From Phialophora verrucosa (lineage: Eukaryota; Ascomycota; Eurotiomycetes; Chaetothyriales; Herpotrichiellaceae): DNA of 64,000 bases. The DNA is taken from the NCBI GenBank assembly GCA_002099365.1, contig MSED01000006.1, forward strand, positions 1,240,001 through 1,304,000, read 5' to 3'. Within the stretch, counting starts at the first letter, position 1. Every line of letters starts with the position of its first letter. Of this stretch, positions 52,199-62,659 are shown one piece after another. The position numbers and the translations under genes are program-made. The notes under the pieces were generated by a model. It saw only the letters and a list, made by a program, of their open reading frames with translations, searched no databases and was not told the DNA's origin.

Positions 52199-53967
52199 TC
52201 AAATGAAAAACCGCAGGTTCGCATCCTCCATCACATCAACCCAATGCAGACTTCTTGGGGTCAGCGCCTGATATTGTCGCACAGTCAAAGCGTCACCTCG
52301 CGCCCAAACTTCCCTCAAAAGAAGTCTAATCCTCCGATGGGCTTCAAGGTTGACAGATTGCTCGAGATGCATGACTCTCTCCATCACGAATCGACGCCAG
52401 TAAATACAGGCAACACTTTTGTCGCTTGTGGCATCGCCGCACTGCGAGCTCATGATGGATGGTAAAAGGACACTTCCAGCGATCAATAGAGGGAGATGAT
52501 ACAGACATCGTGCACCCGAGTTAGTTGGGATGCCCGATAAAAGTCGTAGTATTTGCACCGACAAGTCCCGCAGGAGATCTGTGCATGTTGCTTCCGATCG
52601 TACGTTCACGTATACCGCGCTTGCCGAAGTCCCCATGTTATCGGCGATCAATTTCGACATTTCTTGCTGTTCATCGATGGAGTCGCAAGAGCGAATAAAC
52701 TCCACCAATGCTGCAAGCTGGCAACAACGCGCGAGATCTTGTAGTTGTGATTTCGAGGTGTGCTCATCGAATGTATCCTCAATCTGCGCATCGCTTGGGG
52801 GCCGGTAGTGCAGAAGCTCTTTCGCAAGGACACGCGCGACTCGAGAGACTTCTGACGGGGGCCAATGGGGAGTCACGGCCTTGGTGTTTGAGGTACTATC
52901 CTGCAACGTCTTGCCCAGGTCTCGATTTCTTTTGGACCGAATCACACATCCGGCTTTGGCCAAGTACAACCATGGGACCGCACTGATTCCCGTCCAGGGA
53001 TGAACAGTCACAGCTTCCATCCGATCGATCGCGAAGGAAATATGCAGGTAGTCCAGCTGGTGAATGTCCTGATCGATCAAGAAAGAAGCCATCGCCTCCC
53101 AGTAAGCCTGAAGCCCCAGATAGAAATGCAAACGCGGCCAGTCACCGTCGAAAACTTGTCCAGATTTAAACTCTTGCGCGATCCATGTCCGCAACAGAGC
53201 GCGCGATCCGGAAATGTGTTCGAGTCCCAGGCCTGATGACGCGTGCCACGAGGTGGTCATGCCAAGCATGATGACTCCTAGCAGGACGGTGCCTAGGTCT
53301 TGATCCGCTGCGGTTGACAAAGGACACACGGTTATGACTCCATTCATCGCCTTTGACAGCTCGGTCACCGTCGCGGTGAGATATCCCAGGCCTTCTAGTG
53401 ACCAGTGTGGATGATAGTTGCTCAGATGGGCGGCCGACATGCTCAAAATGCAGAATTCGATCAGGCGGGACGTTGTGATGAGAGCTGCGACCTCGGTGCG
53501 AAGCGGATTGACGAAGGAATCAAAGCAAGAATTGATAGCACAGACGTTGTGAAAGTAATACGCAAGCAGCACTGCCATCTTGTCGTTGGACAGCAGTACT
53601 TCAGAAAGGCAGGGGGGCACGAGCATGGGTGATGCGCCTCCGTCGACTGACAATTCGCCTGGCGTCGGGGTCCAGTTTCGTGAGGTCATGGAAGAAGGGA
53701 TGTGATGACCTTTATTTTCGACGGAGGTTGATGGGATTAGCTGGTGTTTATCTTTCCATCTCAGCGTCTTGCTGTAGCCAGGGCAGGTCAAGTTTCGCGT
53801 CGAGCAATTGAGACACCTTGGAGTGCCTCTGTCACATTTGATACGTCGTGACTTGCATGTCATACAGCCCGCTGTGCGATATAGTCAGATACTAGTTGAC
53901 TTAGGCGAGAGTGCCAAAACCAACCTCGGGAGTTCTGTCGCTGGACAGGGCGAAACCGCGATGCCAT
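52199..53967 (-). CDS. Zn2Cys6 transcription factor
   Basis: Exons 53967-53925 and 53871-52199 give 571 residues. The short first exon supplies the residues just before the zinc cluster, which then reads Cys17-x2-Cys20-x6-Cys27-x6-Cys34-x2-Cys37-x6-Cys44 with the basic CKSRRIKCDRG loop. The donor is GTTGGT, weaker than average, but phase and content support the join. Beyond the DNA-binding head, AVLLAYYFHNVCAINSCFDSFVNPLRTEVAALI and LSMSAAHLSNYHP belong to the fungal-specific regulatory domain of the Acr2/UPC2-like class. It is a nuclear regulator, flanked on both sides by oxygenase genes of the same strand and close to a permease, so it is the likely local regulator of this set. Confidence 0.88.
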
Positions 53968-54447
53968 CTTGTCAGCTTATACATGAGGGACGGTAGGGGA
54001 CAGGCGAGCCCCTGTGACGACAGCAGAGGGCAAATGGGGTTTTGCCATGGACGAGAGAAGACGTGGCGAGCCTTTTAGTCGATGAAGGAAAGAGTAGCCT
54101 GGCGCGTGAGAGATAACATTCGTCGTAAAGTGTGTCGGAGAGATAGATAGATCAAGATAAGGTCGGGAGTCGTTGACGATAGAGGGCGAGGGCTTTAGAG
54201 AAATTTGGGTAAGAGGGATGGGGAGGGGTGGGGGGATCGGCCGGGCTTGGGAAGCTTTCCTCGTCGCGTGTGGCTTTGGCGGAGAACCTCGGGCTCGACG
54301 TCTAATGAAAGCTGGGGTATTACAGATACAGAACGCCTCAAGGTCTGTGCTCCGAGGACTTAAGATTGTGCTATTGGCTTTCCCATTCACCGATACAAGG
54401 AGCGACCATGGAAAGTTGAATACCTTTTCCTCCAGGGCGTATCTTGA
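53968..54447. other. intergenic region
   Basis: About 480 bases upstream of the Zn2Cys6 gene and downstream of the Rieske oxygenase gene. No gene recognised. Confidence 0.45.
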
Positions 54448-55835
54448 TCACCATTTGCCCGATTCTTGCGAGGCTGCACAACCTCCCAAATCTTGACAAA
54501 ACTTGATGTCATCAGTCTCGCAAGCAGTCAATGGCCGCGTAGGCCATACTTCCTTTCCAGCCTGTTTTTCAAGCTCACGGTGTGCAGTAACGGCTTCCCG
54601 GACCAGCTGCTGGAAGTAGAGAACGCCGCTTTCGCTTTCTGGCTGCAGTTGACCGGTTGAGTAGCTGCCTAAGTTGAGGTTGACTTGTACAGCGTTGCAC
54701 AATTCCTTATCTTCGCCTTCGACCTGTTTGAAGAATTTGTCCATCTCTTCAAACTCGGCATCCGTGGCATCCTTGTGGCGGTACACCTCATATTCATTGT
54801 GGACTGTTGTTGCACTCGTGGGGCATGAGCGCAGGAGATACCAAAATGGAGAACTGTGCTCGTCAGCTCAAAGCGCGCGTACAAGGTGCGAGATTGATGA
54901 CCACTGACGCAATATTCAAAGCTCCGTTGGGGTAGAACCAGCTGGGTGTAAAGTCGCGGTTGGTCTTCCCTGGCAGATCTTCCATGAAGTATTGTAGTTC
55001 TCCGCCCTCGCGTTCGAAGCGATATTTGTCCAAATTGGTCGTCTCCACAAACCCAGGATGGGTCGTGGGACAGTGATAGCACTGGGTCGAGGAGCATTAG
55101 CCACCGTTCAGCACCTCTGGCAACGCCCACGTGGGGAGGGAGAGGGGGTTTACCTCGTTGTAGTTGTCGGCAGCTGCCTTCCAGTTGTATCTGCCTTCGA
55201 TGGTCCAGCTATGATCATACACATAGTCATCCATATTGAAGATGGCTAAGCGAGATCGCCGGTCGCTTCCTTGTAGGCGCTTTTCCCACGGAATGGAGGG
55301 TACTTCCGAAGCCTCGAGGTTGACCCAGATAATGCCTCGGTCATCGATCCTGACATGAATGGGGAACAGGCCGTTCTTTTCTTTCTCGAAATCCTCGACG
55401 CCGTCGAATTTCGGCGCTTTGGCGAGTTTCCCATTCAATCCATAGGACCACCCTGGCATGATCAGACGGGTTTCAATCATCTCTCACGATCTTTTTGCAC
55501 ATACCATGATAGTAGCACGCAATGATACTTTTAGTTCCGCAAGTGGGGGCTTCGGGCCGAATGACAGGATAACCTCGATGGCGACAGACATTGTGAAAGC
55601 CGTTGATGTTGTGCTGACGATCCATAATAAGGAAGAACGGAAACCCAGCGACCTCAAACTTGTGGTAGTCCCCGGGCTTTTGGAAGCGGCATTTGTGTGT
55701 GGTCAGCAACCACTCCTTGGAGAAAATGGCCCGCCTTTCGAGCTCGTAAAGAGCAGGCGAACGGTACCACTCTGATGGTAGAGAAGTATTCCCATTCAGC
55801 CTGGTGCTTTGCATGGTTACGGTCTCGGTCGACAT
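54448..55835 (-). CDS. Choline monooxygenase-like Rieske oxygenase
   Basis: Four exons, 55835-55505, 55452-55154, 55081-54909 and 54853-54448, join in phases 1, 0 and 2 to give 402 residues. The Rieske domain has Cys84-x-His86 (NVCRHRG) and Cys107-x2-His110 (CYYHG), the latter cut by the first intron. The catalytic domain holds the mononuclear iron site in [13 protein letters not shown] (His213, His218), with [11 protein letters not shown] and WFYPNGALN downstream. [16 protein letters not shown] is characteristic of the choline monooxygenase branch, which oxidises choline to betaine aldehyde; relatives act on carnitine, stachydrine or other quaternary amines. It is divergent from a choline/GABA-type permease across 1.1 kb, a natural pairing of uptake and first oxidation. 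Confidence 0.9.
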
Positions 55836-56967
55836 GGTTAATTGTAGAATGAGTTCAGCAATCGATTTGCTATAGTTTCGTTGGGACTGCGGCATTCCTT
55901 GGTCGGGAGTCTTTACACTGCCTTGTAGTCATCTTATATAGAGCTTCGCTCGCCACTCCCTCGCGTCACGAAATGCGTCCCTTGAAGCCCCGGAATCCGG
56001 ATTGCGGTAAAAGGACGTTTGCGAATCGAGCAAAACTTCTATACTCGGTATAATGGCCATCGTCCCCTTGTTGATAAACCAAGAGGTCCAAAATCAACCT
56101 GCAAATCGGATATTGCGTAGAGTGTAGATTATCATCAAGCCCAAGGACCGTCGGATCAATCGCACAAACCTTCCCGAACAAGGAGTTGATTCCAAAGTTC
56201 GTCCATTCTTTATTCGAGGTCCTGAACGCAACCGTCCATAACATTGCAAATCACGGTAAGCTCCCGTGTTCGGGTCTTGAAACTCCTGTGTCCCTGTCTC
56301 GAGCGATCAGGTTTGATTATCAAGGTTTAGATCTATCTGAGCCACGTTCGAGGGGCTCGGTGAGATAGGATAGGCAGACTGACCAATCGAACGAAAGTTC
56401 CCGAATCGGCCTAGACGTTCAGTGTGCCCAGAGTGCCAGTCGACGCCACTAACGAGTAGCGTCATGAAATGGGTGAGACCCATGAAACCCCATGGGAAAG
56501 TATAGTCAAAATTGGCTAGGCATATTACAACTTTCTTCAGGGAGCTGGAAGAGCCCAGTGGCTGTCCCCGAGGTGCAACGCGGCGATATCACTTCTCACG
56601 AGCTAGCATACTGTCTACTTGCAGTAGGCTCTTCCTGGAGTCGTTGAGAACAATAATGAGACCGCAGAGTTCCCAGACATGGCCGGACTGGCTCGGGGTG
56701 CCACTGAAAAGGTTCAGGCACTTAAAGTAGAAGTCGGCCGCTCGAATGCGCTGGAAATACTGTCGACCTTCTCGAGGACAGCGACTTTCTAGATATCTCT
56801 CCTTGGATTCTGCCCCCATATCAACAACTCTGGCCGCGACTTTCAACGCTTTACCACCAGCGGCGTCTGAAAAAGAAGACCTCGTACAAAAGCTGCGACG
56901 CCTTTAACCACGTATACCACAAATTACGATCGTTGTCTACCGACTTTATCATTTGTGCCTTTCCGAC
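55836..56967. other. bidirectional promoter region of oxygenase and permease
   Basis: The 1.1 kb between two divergent genes that probably share regulation. No coding sequence recognised. Binding sites of the neighbouring Zn2Cys6 factor would be expected here, but I could not define a convincing repeated CGG half-site. Confidence 0.45.
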
Positions 56968-58796
56968 ATGTCAACAGAGGCTCCTGGGCATTATGAGAAA
57001 ACTACAACTGCGTCTACCCATGCCAAAAGCGAAACCTACGTGGAAGCCTCGCCCGAACCAGCGTCCGCCGACGTTCTCCTGGGTGTGTTGGGATACCATG
57101 CCGAACTGGCTCGCAGTCGATCGACCTGGCAGGTCGCGTTCATGTCGTTCGTGCTGGCCTCGGTTCCCTATGGACTCTCATTGACTCTGTATTATCCGCT
57201 TATTGGTGGCGGCCCTGTTGCGATCATCTGGGGCTGGCTGGCAGTGGGTCTGATCATGATCTGTGTCGCTATATCTCTTGGTGAGATCACTTCGGTCTTT
57301 CCAGCGGCCGGCGGCGTGTACTATCAGACATTCATGGTGTCACCCCCCCGGTACCGCACGGTTACTGCTTGGATCTGTGGCTGGGCAAACACCATGGGTG
57401 TCATTACGATCACCCTCTCCGTCAATTTTGGTACAGCCCAGTTCTTTGTCGCTTGTATCAACATCTTCACCGACGCCGGCGGAAATCCACTCTGGCCTGC
57501 GGAGACGTACGAGGTCTTCCTGCTCTTCATCGCCATCACGGTCTTGTGCAATATGATATCATCCCTCGGAAATCGATGGCTGCCCATATTAGACGTCAGT
57601 ATCCTTCCCACCCTCACCAGCTCTCACTAACAATTGGATCTGTGCGCAGACCTTTGCCGTCTTCTGGACTTTCATCGGCCTCGCCGCCATTATCATCTGC
57701 TCCCTGGCACTTGCAAAGAGCGGACGAAATAGCGCAAAGTACGTCTTCACGGAGTTCCAGGACAACTCCGGTTGGATTCCGGGGTGGTCCTTTTTTATCG
57801 GTTTGTTGCACGGCGCCTATGTAACCTCAGCGACCGGCATGATTATTTCGTAAGTTCATGATTCCGTTGACGAGCCAGACTAAGAGATGCATGCAGCATG
57901 TGCGAGGAGGTCAAACAGCCGGCGATTCAGGTCCCCAAAGCCATGGTGCTCACAGTCATACTGAACGTTGCTTGTGGCTTACTGTTTTTGATACCCATTG
58001 TCTTTGTCCTACCTCCGATCGAAGATGTGGTCGCACAGAGCTCCCCAATACCGTATATTCTCAGTATGGCTATTGGCAACCGAGGCGGGGCCTTTGCTGT
58101 CACCATACCGTTACTGGTTCTGGCTCTTATCTGTGGAACTGCCTGTACAACCGCAGCTTCTCGAACAGTGTGGTCATTTGCACGAGACGGCGCGATCCCT
58201 GGTTCGCGATGGTGGAAGAAAATCCACCTCCGGCTCGAGGTGCCCTTCAATGCAATGATGCTCAGTATGGTGATTCAGTGCCTCTTGGGCGTCATTATCT
58301 TCGGCTCTACTGCAGCATTCAATGCCTTTAGTGGAGTGGGAGTCATATTCTTAGTAACCACTCCAGAAGGGTGAAGCTGATTTACATTTGGTCGTGGCTA
58401 ACGTTCTTCAGACTATTTCCTACACGACGCCGATCTTTGTTTCCCTTGTCAATGGTCGAAGGACTCTCAAACGAGCCCACTATAACCTGGGTCCATTTGG
58501 GGTTGCATGCAATATAATTGCAATCTGTAAGTGGCAAAACAACTCACCACTATTCTGTGTCATTCTCTTTTACTGACAGTACAGGCTGGTGTCTCTTGAT
58601 AACGCCAATATATTGTATGCCGTCTTATCTACCCACCACAGCAGAGACAATGAATTACGCTTCTGTGGTCTTCATTGGTGGAGTGTCGGTCTCCGCAATC
58701 TGGTATTTCATCTGGGGTCGTCATAGCTATCGAGGGCCTCCAGTAGGTCAGGAGGAAGCGATTGAACAGCGGGACTCTATAGTCGAAGGACAGTAA
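56968..58796 (+). CDS. Amino acid/choline permease (APC family, Hnm1/Uga4-like)
   Basis: Five exons, 56968-57594, 57650-57849, 57897-58353, 58412-58526 and 58585-58796, all phase-consistent, give 536 residues. There are about twelve hydrophobic helices. The first carries WQVAFMSFVLASVPYGLSLTLYYPLIGGGPVAIIWGW and SLGEITSVFPAAGGVYYQ, the substrate-contact region of the choline/GABA/ethanolamine branch. The consensus amphipathic region SMCEEVKQPAIQVPKAM follows the second intron, and RTVWSFARDGAIPGSRWW is the conserved loop before the later helices. Hnm1 imports choline and related amines with high affinity; Uga4 imports GABA. Placement beside a choline-monooxygenase-like gene favours a quaternary amine substrate. 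The acceptor before the last exon is the least certain join. Confidence 0.88.
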
Positions 58797-58999
58797 ACAG
58801 GACTCTCAAGGATGGCCAGCACTTCGTGAATCCGTGTACAACAATTAAAGTTTTCAAGTGCAGACGAAATGAGTTGGAAAGTGATGCAGAATTCTGCGCG
58901 GTCAACTAATTAGTGCACTGGCATCTCATGGGAAGCCTATACCGGATGGGAATACGCTGACTCTTACGCGAGAGCAGAGTAAAGAGAAAGAATTAAACC
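58797..58999. other. short gap between permease and HET remnant
   Basis: About 200 bases, with no gene recognised. Confidence 0.4.
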
Positions 59000-59670
59000 C
59001 TAACCTAATTCTACAGATTTGAGTGTATCCGAACAAGATAAAGGTATGTCACTGGCCAGATTCAACAGAGCATAGATCGTATACCGCTGATCTGTCGTCC
59101 TGCCAAATGTACTCGAGTCCACATGAGTCTCTAACGACATATTACGGTGAAGAATATCTCCACTCTCGGACTTGATAATCGCCTCTTCAATAGTATGCAA
59201 GAGCCTAACGGCGGGTGAATTGTGGGAGCTTTCCAGGATCGCTATTGGAATCGTACTCTGTTCTGCTGGAAAACGGTCGTATCGTGCTGAGTTCAGCTCG
59301 AATCAGATCGACAGCCACTGTGAAATTGTCCATGTGTACTTTACGATCACCATGTTGGATGGTAGAGTCCGTTGAGAAAGCTGCTTCCTGGAGAACACAA
59401 GCTCGTCGAACCCAAGGACTTTCCAAGAGCCGGGCAAGTGCAGCGAAATCATATCGCTCCCACAAGGATTCGTCTCACTTGAAATCGCTTGAGGTGATCT
59501 GAGAAACGAATTCCCGTGTGGTGTTGCTGCTAGCATCGTCCTCGCCTAACCAAACTAAGACGCTACTTGCTTGCCGTAGATGGTCGCCATTTGCCTGACT
59601 TGCTCATTCCTTTCCGAACGATGGAGTTGGTTAATGAGCACTCTATCGAACTCTGAGAAGAGAAATCAGA
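59000..59670 (-). pseudogene. Decayed HET-domain (heterokaryon incompatibility) gene fragment
   Basis: Read on the minus strand, the pieces give the middle of a HET domain in the right order: INQLHRSERNEQVRQMATIYGK (59640-59575), VLVWLGEDDASSNTTREFV (about 59565-59505), ALARLLESPWVRRACVLQEAAFSTDSTIQHGDRKV (about 59440-59340) and YTIYALLNLASD near 59080-59045. A one-base frame change is needed near 59570, an in-frame TGA lies at 59477-59475, and another one-base change is needed near 59205. The N-terminal strand of the domain (the usual YxALSYxWG) and the C-terminal region are missing. HET proteins trigger cell death when unlike hyphae fuse. This copy cannot make a HET protein as it stands. 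Confidence 0.65.
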
Positions 59671-60376
59671 TCGCGCTGATGGGCCCGGTGGATGGCGCAC
59701 GGAGCGCGAAGAAGGCGTCCAACCTGGGGCCCCAGCCGCAAGTCCCCTTTCAGCCGAGACAGTCGCAACGTCTTTCCCTTCGGCCTTCGACTGACTCTCT
59801 TTCCTCATTTCTCGCATCACATTCAGACAGAACGTCTCCCACCATCGATGCTCCTGTTACAATACACTCGTTGCCTTCGCCGCACCCCTGCGCTACCCTG
59901 CTACGGTTTTCGCTGACTCTATCGCGGCACGCATGATGGGGTTCATGGGCGACTGGCTTGCGACGGGCCCGAGATGCAGGAGCCCAAAAGGGCGCTGCTC
60001 GCTCGCCGACCTGGGCTCCTCCCTCTTGATAGGCCTCGTCTATTCAATCTCTTTTCCTTCTCGCTCGCAGTGTGTCTAACTTTTTTTCCCGGCGCTTTTA
60101 CAGTACAGTATCTCGTGGAAGAGTTTGTATATTCCCATCCTCAACGAACACCAGTCCTGTATCGAGGCCCCTAACTCGACCGTGTAATGGCTCTGCAGAG
60201 GAAGTGGAGATTTGCGCGTCAGGTGATGATCTGGAGGCGAAGAGGGCGGGGGGGAGAAGTCTCTCGCAGAATGTGCTCAGCTGGCCTTGGACGACAGCCT
60301 CGAGGTTGCGGGGTCGTCCGAAAAGCTGCGGAAGGGGCTCGTGACGGAGTGGAACGAGTAGGTTTACGGCGCCAAC
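59671..60376. other. intergenic region
   Basis: About 700 bases with several short frames (60-118 codons). None resembles a family. Confidence 0.4.
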
Positions 60377-62659
60377 TTAGTTGTTCGCCTTGCCCAGCTC
60401 AGCCTTCACCCACCCCTCCAGTCCACCAGCAGCAATAATCGCCTGCACGTTCGCTGGCAGTTCGCCCACGCGCTCCGTCCACACCGCGCCGCCGGGCCCT
60501 TCCTGCACTTCCACGACGCTGCGCGCCACGTCCCACGTCAGCGTCCAGCCGGTACGGCGCGTCAGCTGCCTCTCGTGGGGTGCCCCAGGGGCCGTGGAAA
60601 CGGAGGTAGAGGCAGATTCAGAGGAGAAGTGAGACCGCAGGCGCTCGACAAGGCGCGGCACTTCCAACCCTATGAGCGCGTTGTTGATGCTGTTGCGCGC
60701 GAAGATATTGCTGAAGCTACTGGCGACGACGAGGGGGATCCCCTTAGCGAGAATCGCTGTCGCCGCCTGTTCTCTCGAGGAGCCGACGCCGAAGCTCCGA
60801 CCTGCCACCAAGATGTCATTGGGTTTGGCGATGTTGTTGAACTCAGGATCGTAGTTCTGCATACACGCGCGCGCCATGTCCTCCTTGGACACGTTATCCT
60901 GGTACGTGAGTTTACCGGGGTAGATCCCATCAGTATTGATGTTGTCGGCGTCGCAGAAGACAATCTCGCCGCTGATCCGCTCAGGGAAGCCCGGCAGGAT
61001 TTCGACGGCCGCCTTCGAAGCACCTTCGGCCGACTGCGCCCGCTCGATCAGTGATTCCATCTGCTGCAATAGGTGGTCGAGCTTGTGCTCGGTCGTGTGC
61101 GGCATCCCCGTGCCGAATCCGTGCTCCACGCCAGACCAGTCTGCCGGCACTTGGTACGCGTCAGGGCCGGAGATGACGCCGCTTAGGGCGCTGGCGGCCA
61201 CGACCTCGGGACTTGCGAGGTACGCCTGCGCATCCCGCGAGCCCATTCGCCCTTTGAAGTTGCGGTTGCTGGCGCTGATCCCGACTTCACCTGGTTCTAG
61301 CAGGCCGGTTCCGAGCCCAATGCACATCGCGCATCCGGCAGGCAGCGGCTGCGCACCGGCGTCGAGCATGGCTTGCCAATCGCCCGCGGCTTCAGCGGCT
61401 TCCTGCTCCGGAGCGGAAGCCGCGGCAATATAGAATTTCACGCCATCGGCGATCTTTGGGACGATACCGGAGTTCGCTTTGGCCGCGTCTTTGAAGACTT
61501 TGGCGGCGGCGGCGAGATCTGACGCGCGCGAGTTGGTGCAAGAGACAAGATATGCGCGATCGACTTTGATTCTCTGCGGCGCGAGTTCATTCAAAGGCGT
61601 TACGACCTTGACGGAGTTGGGGCCGGAGATGTAGGGCGAGAGTGTGGAGAGATTGAGGTAGAGCTGCTTAGCGTACACAGCGTCGCGATCGGCAGTGAGG
61701 CGGTTCGCGAGCAGCTCGTCCACCTTCTCGTGGGTGATGCGTTGTCGGGTTGTTCGAGTATCCAGCAACACCGCCTCTGTAGCTTTGTACCGCAGCCAGC
61801 GCTCCAGCGTCTGGTCGAGCGGGAACAGACCGGCGAGTGCTCCCCATTCGGTCGACATATTGGCAATGGTCAGCCGGCTGTCGACAAGCAAACTGGCCAT
61901 GGTCTCCTCTGAACCGGTGAACTCGATGGCGTGGTTAAGCACCTCATCATTGTTAAATAGCCCGCACAATGCGACAATTACGTCCTTACCCGTCACGCCA
62001 ACCGGCAGCGTCCCCGTAAATGTCACCCGCGCAATGGGCGGGATCTGCCACCACGTGCGACCTGTGGCAAACACACTCGCAGCATCTGAACGCACGATAG
62101 GCGTACCGAGACAGTTAACACCGCCATAAGTATTTGAATGGCTATCCGAAGCCACAACAAGTGTGCCTGGCCATGCATATCCTTCTTCAACCATGATTTG
62201 ATGACCGATTCCCCGCCCCGCTGGATAAAAGTCAATGCCGTGCGTCTTTGCAAACTCCTCTATTTGTTGGTATTTTTTAAGATTCGACTCGTCTCTATTC
62301 TGAATATCGTGATCCAAGGTCATGACAATCTGCTTGTTATCATGAATCTTCGATGCTCCCATAGACATAAATTTGGCGGCGACGGGCCGCGAGTTATCAT
62401 GTGTCATACAGTAGGACGGTGCAAGACTGACGTAGTCGCCAGCCCTAACGAGCTTTCCTTCTGGTAGACCGACGGCATAACGTTGTACAATTTTTTCCGT
62501 CAAGGTCTGCGGAGTCTTCGGTTGTCTTTTCATGGAGGTGAGCAAGGCCGATGTAGAAGGATCCTCAAGCTGCGCGTGGAAGGCTTCGGCTCGATAGGGG
62601 GTCGTCGTGCTGAGATAGCGGGACCACACGTGCCTCGAGACATGCCGCAACTTCTGCAT
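60377..62659 (-). CDS. lys4: Homoaconitase, mitochondrial (lysine biosynthesis)
   Basis: This is a single exon of 760 residues with an Arg/Ser/Thr-rich mitochondrial presequence at 1-25. The aconitase domain shows [38 protein letters not shown] and [20 protein letters not shown]. The 4Fe-4S ligands are in SCTNSRASD and GCAMCIGLG, and the swivel domain holds [16 protein letters not shown]. The WWQIPP and [13 protein letters not shown] stretches are those of fungal homoaconitases rather than of aconitase. The enzyme interconverts homocitrate/homoaconitate and homoisocitrate in the alpha-aminoadipate pathway of lysine synthesis, an essential step in fungi. Length fits the family (690-780). The C-terminal part of about 60 residues carries a Ser/Ala-rich insert. 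Confidence 0.93.
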   Translation of the reverse strand: MQKLRHVSRHVWSRYLSTTTPYRAEAFHAQLEDPSTSALLTSMKRQPKTPQTLTEKIVQRYAVGLPEGKLVRAGDYVSLAPSYCMTHDNSRPVAAKFMSMGASKIHDNKQIVMTLDHDIQNRDESNLKKYQQIEEFAKTHGIDFYPAGRGIGHQIMVEEGYAWPGTLVVASDSHSNTYGGVNCLGTPIVRSDAASVFATGRTWWQIPPIARVTFTGTLPVGVTGKDVIVALCGLFNNDEVLNHAIEFTGSEETMASLLVDSRLTIANMSTEWGALAGLFPLDQTLERWLRYKATEAVLLDTRTTRQRITHEKVDELLANRLTADRDAVYAKQLYLNLSTLSPYISGPNSVKVVTPLNELAPQRIKVDRAYLVSCTNSRASDLAAAAKVFKDAAKANSGIVPKIADGVKFYIAAASAPEQEAAEAAGDWQAMLDAGAQPLPAGCAMCIGLGTGLLEPGEVGISASNRNFKGRMGSRDAQAYLASPEVVAASALSGVISGPDAYQVPADWSGVEHGFGTGMPHTTEHKLDHLLQQMESLIERAQSAEGASKAAVEILPGFPERISGEIVFCDADNINTDGIYPGKLTYQDNVSKEDMARACMQNYDPEFNNIAKPNDILVAGRSFGVGSSREQAATAILAKGIPLVVASSFSNIFARNSINNALIGLEVPRLVERLRSHFSSESASTSVSTAPGAPHERQLTRRTGWTLTWDVARSVVEVQEGPGGAVWTERVGELPANVQAIIAAGGLEGWVKAELGKANN

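Noticed and set aside
11510..59670. Calling RIP as the proven cause of the broken genes
   Set aside because: C-to-T stops fit RIP, but frameshifts and the TGA stops do not, no repeated copies are visible in the window, and ancestral codons are only inferred.
60575..61433. Plus-strand frames of 159-165 codons
   Set aside because: They are antisense to homoaconitase and have no domain of their own.
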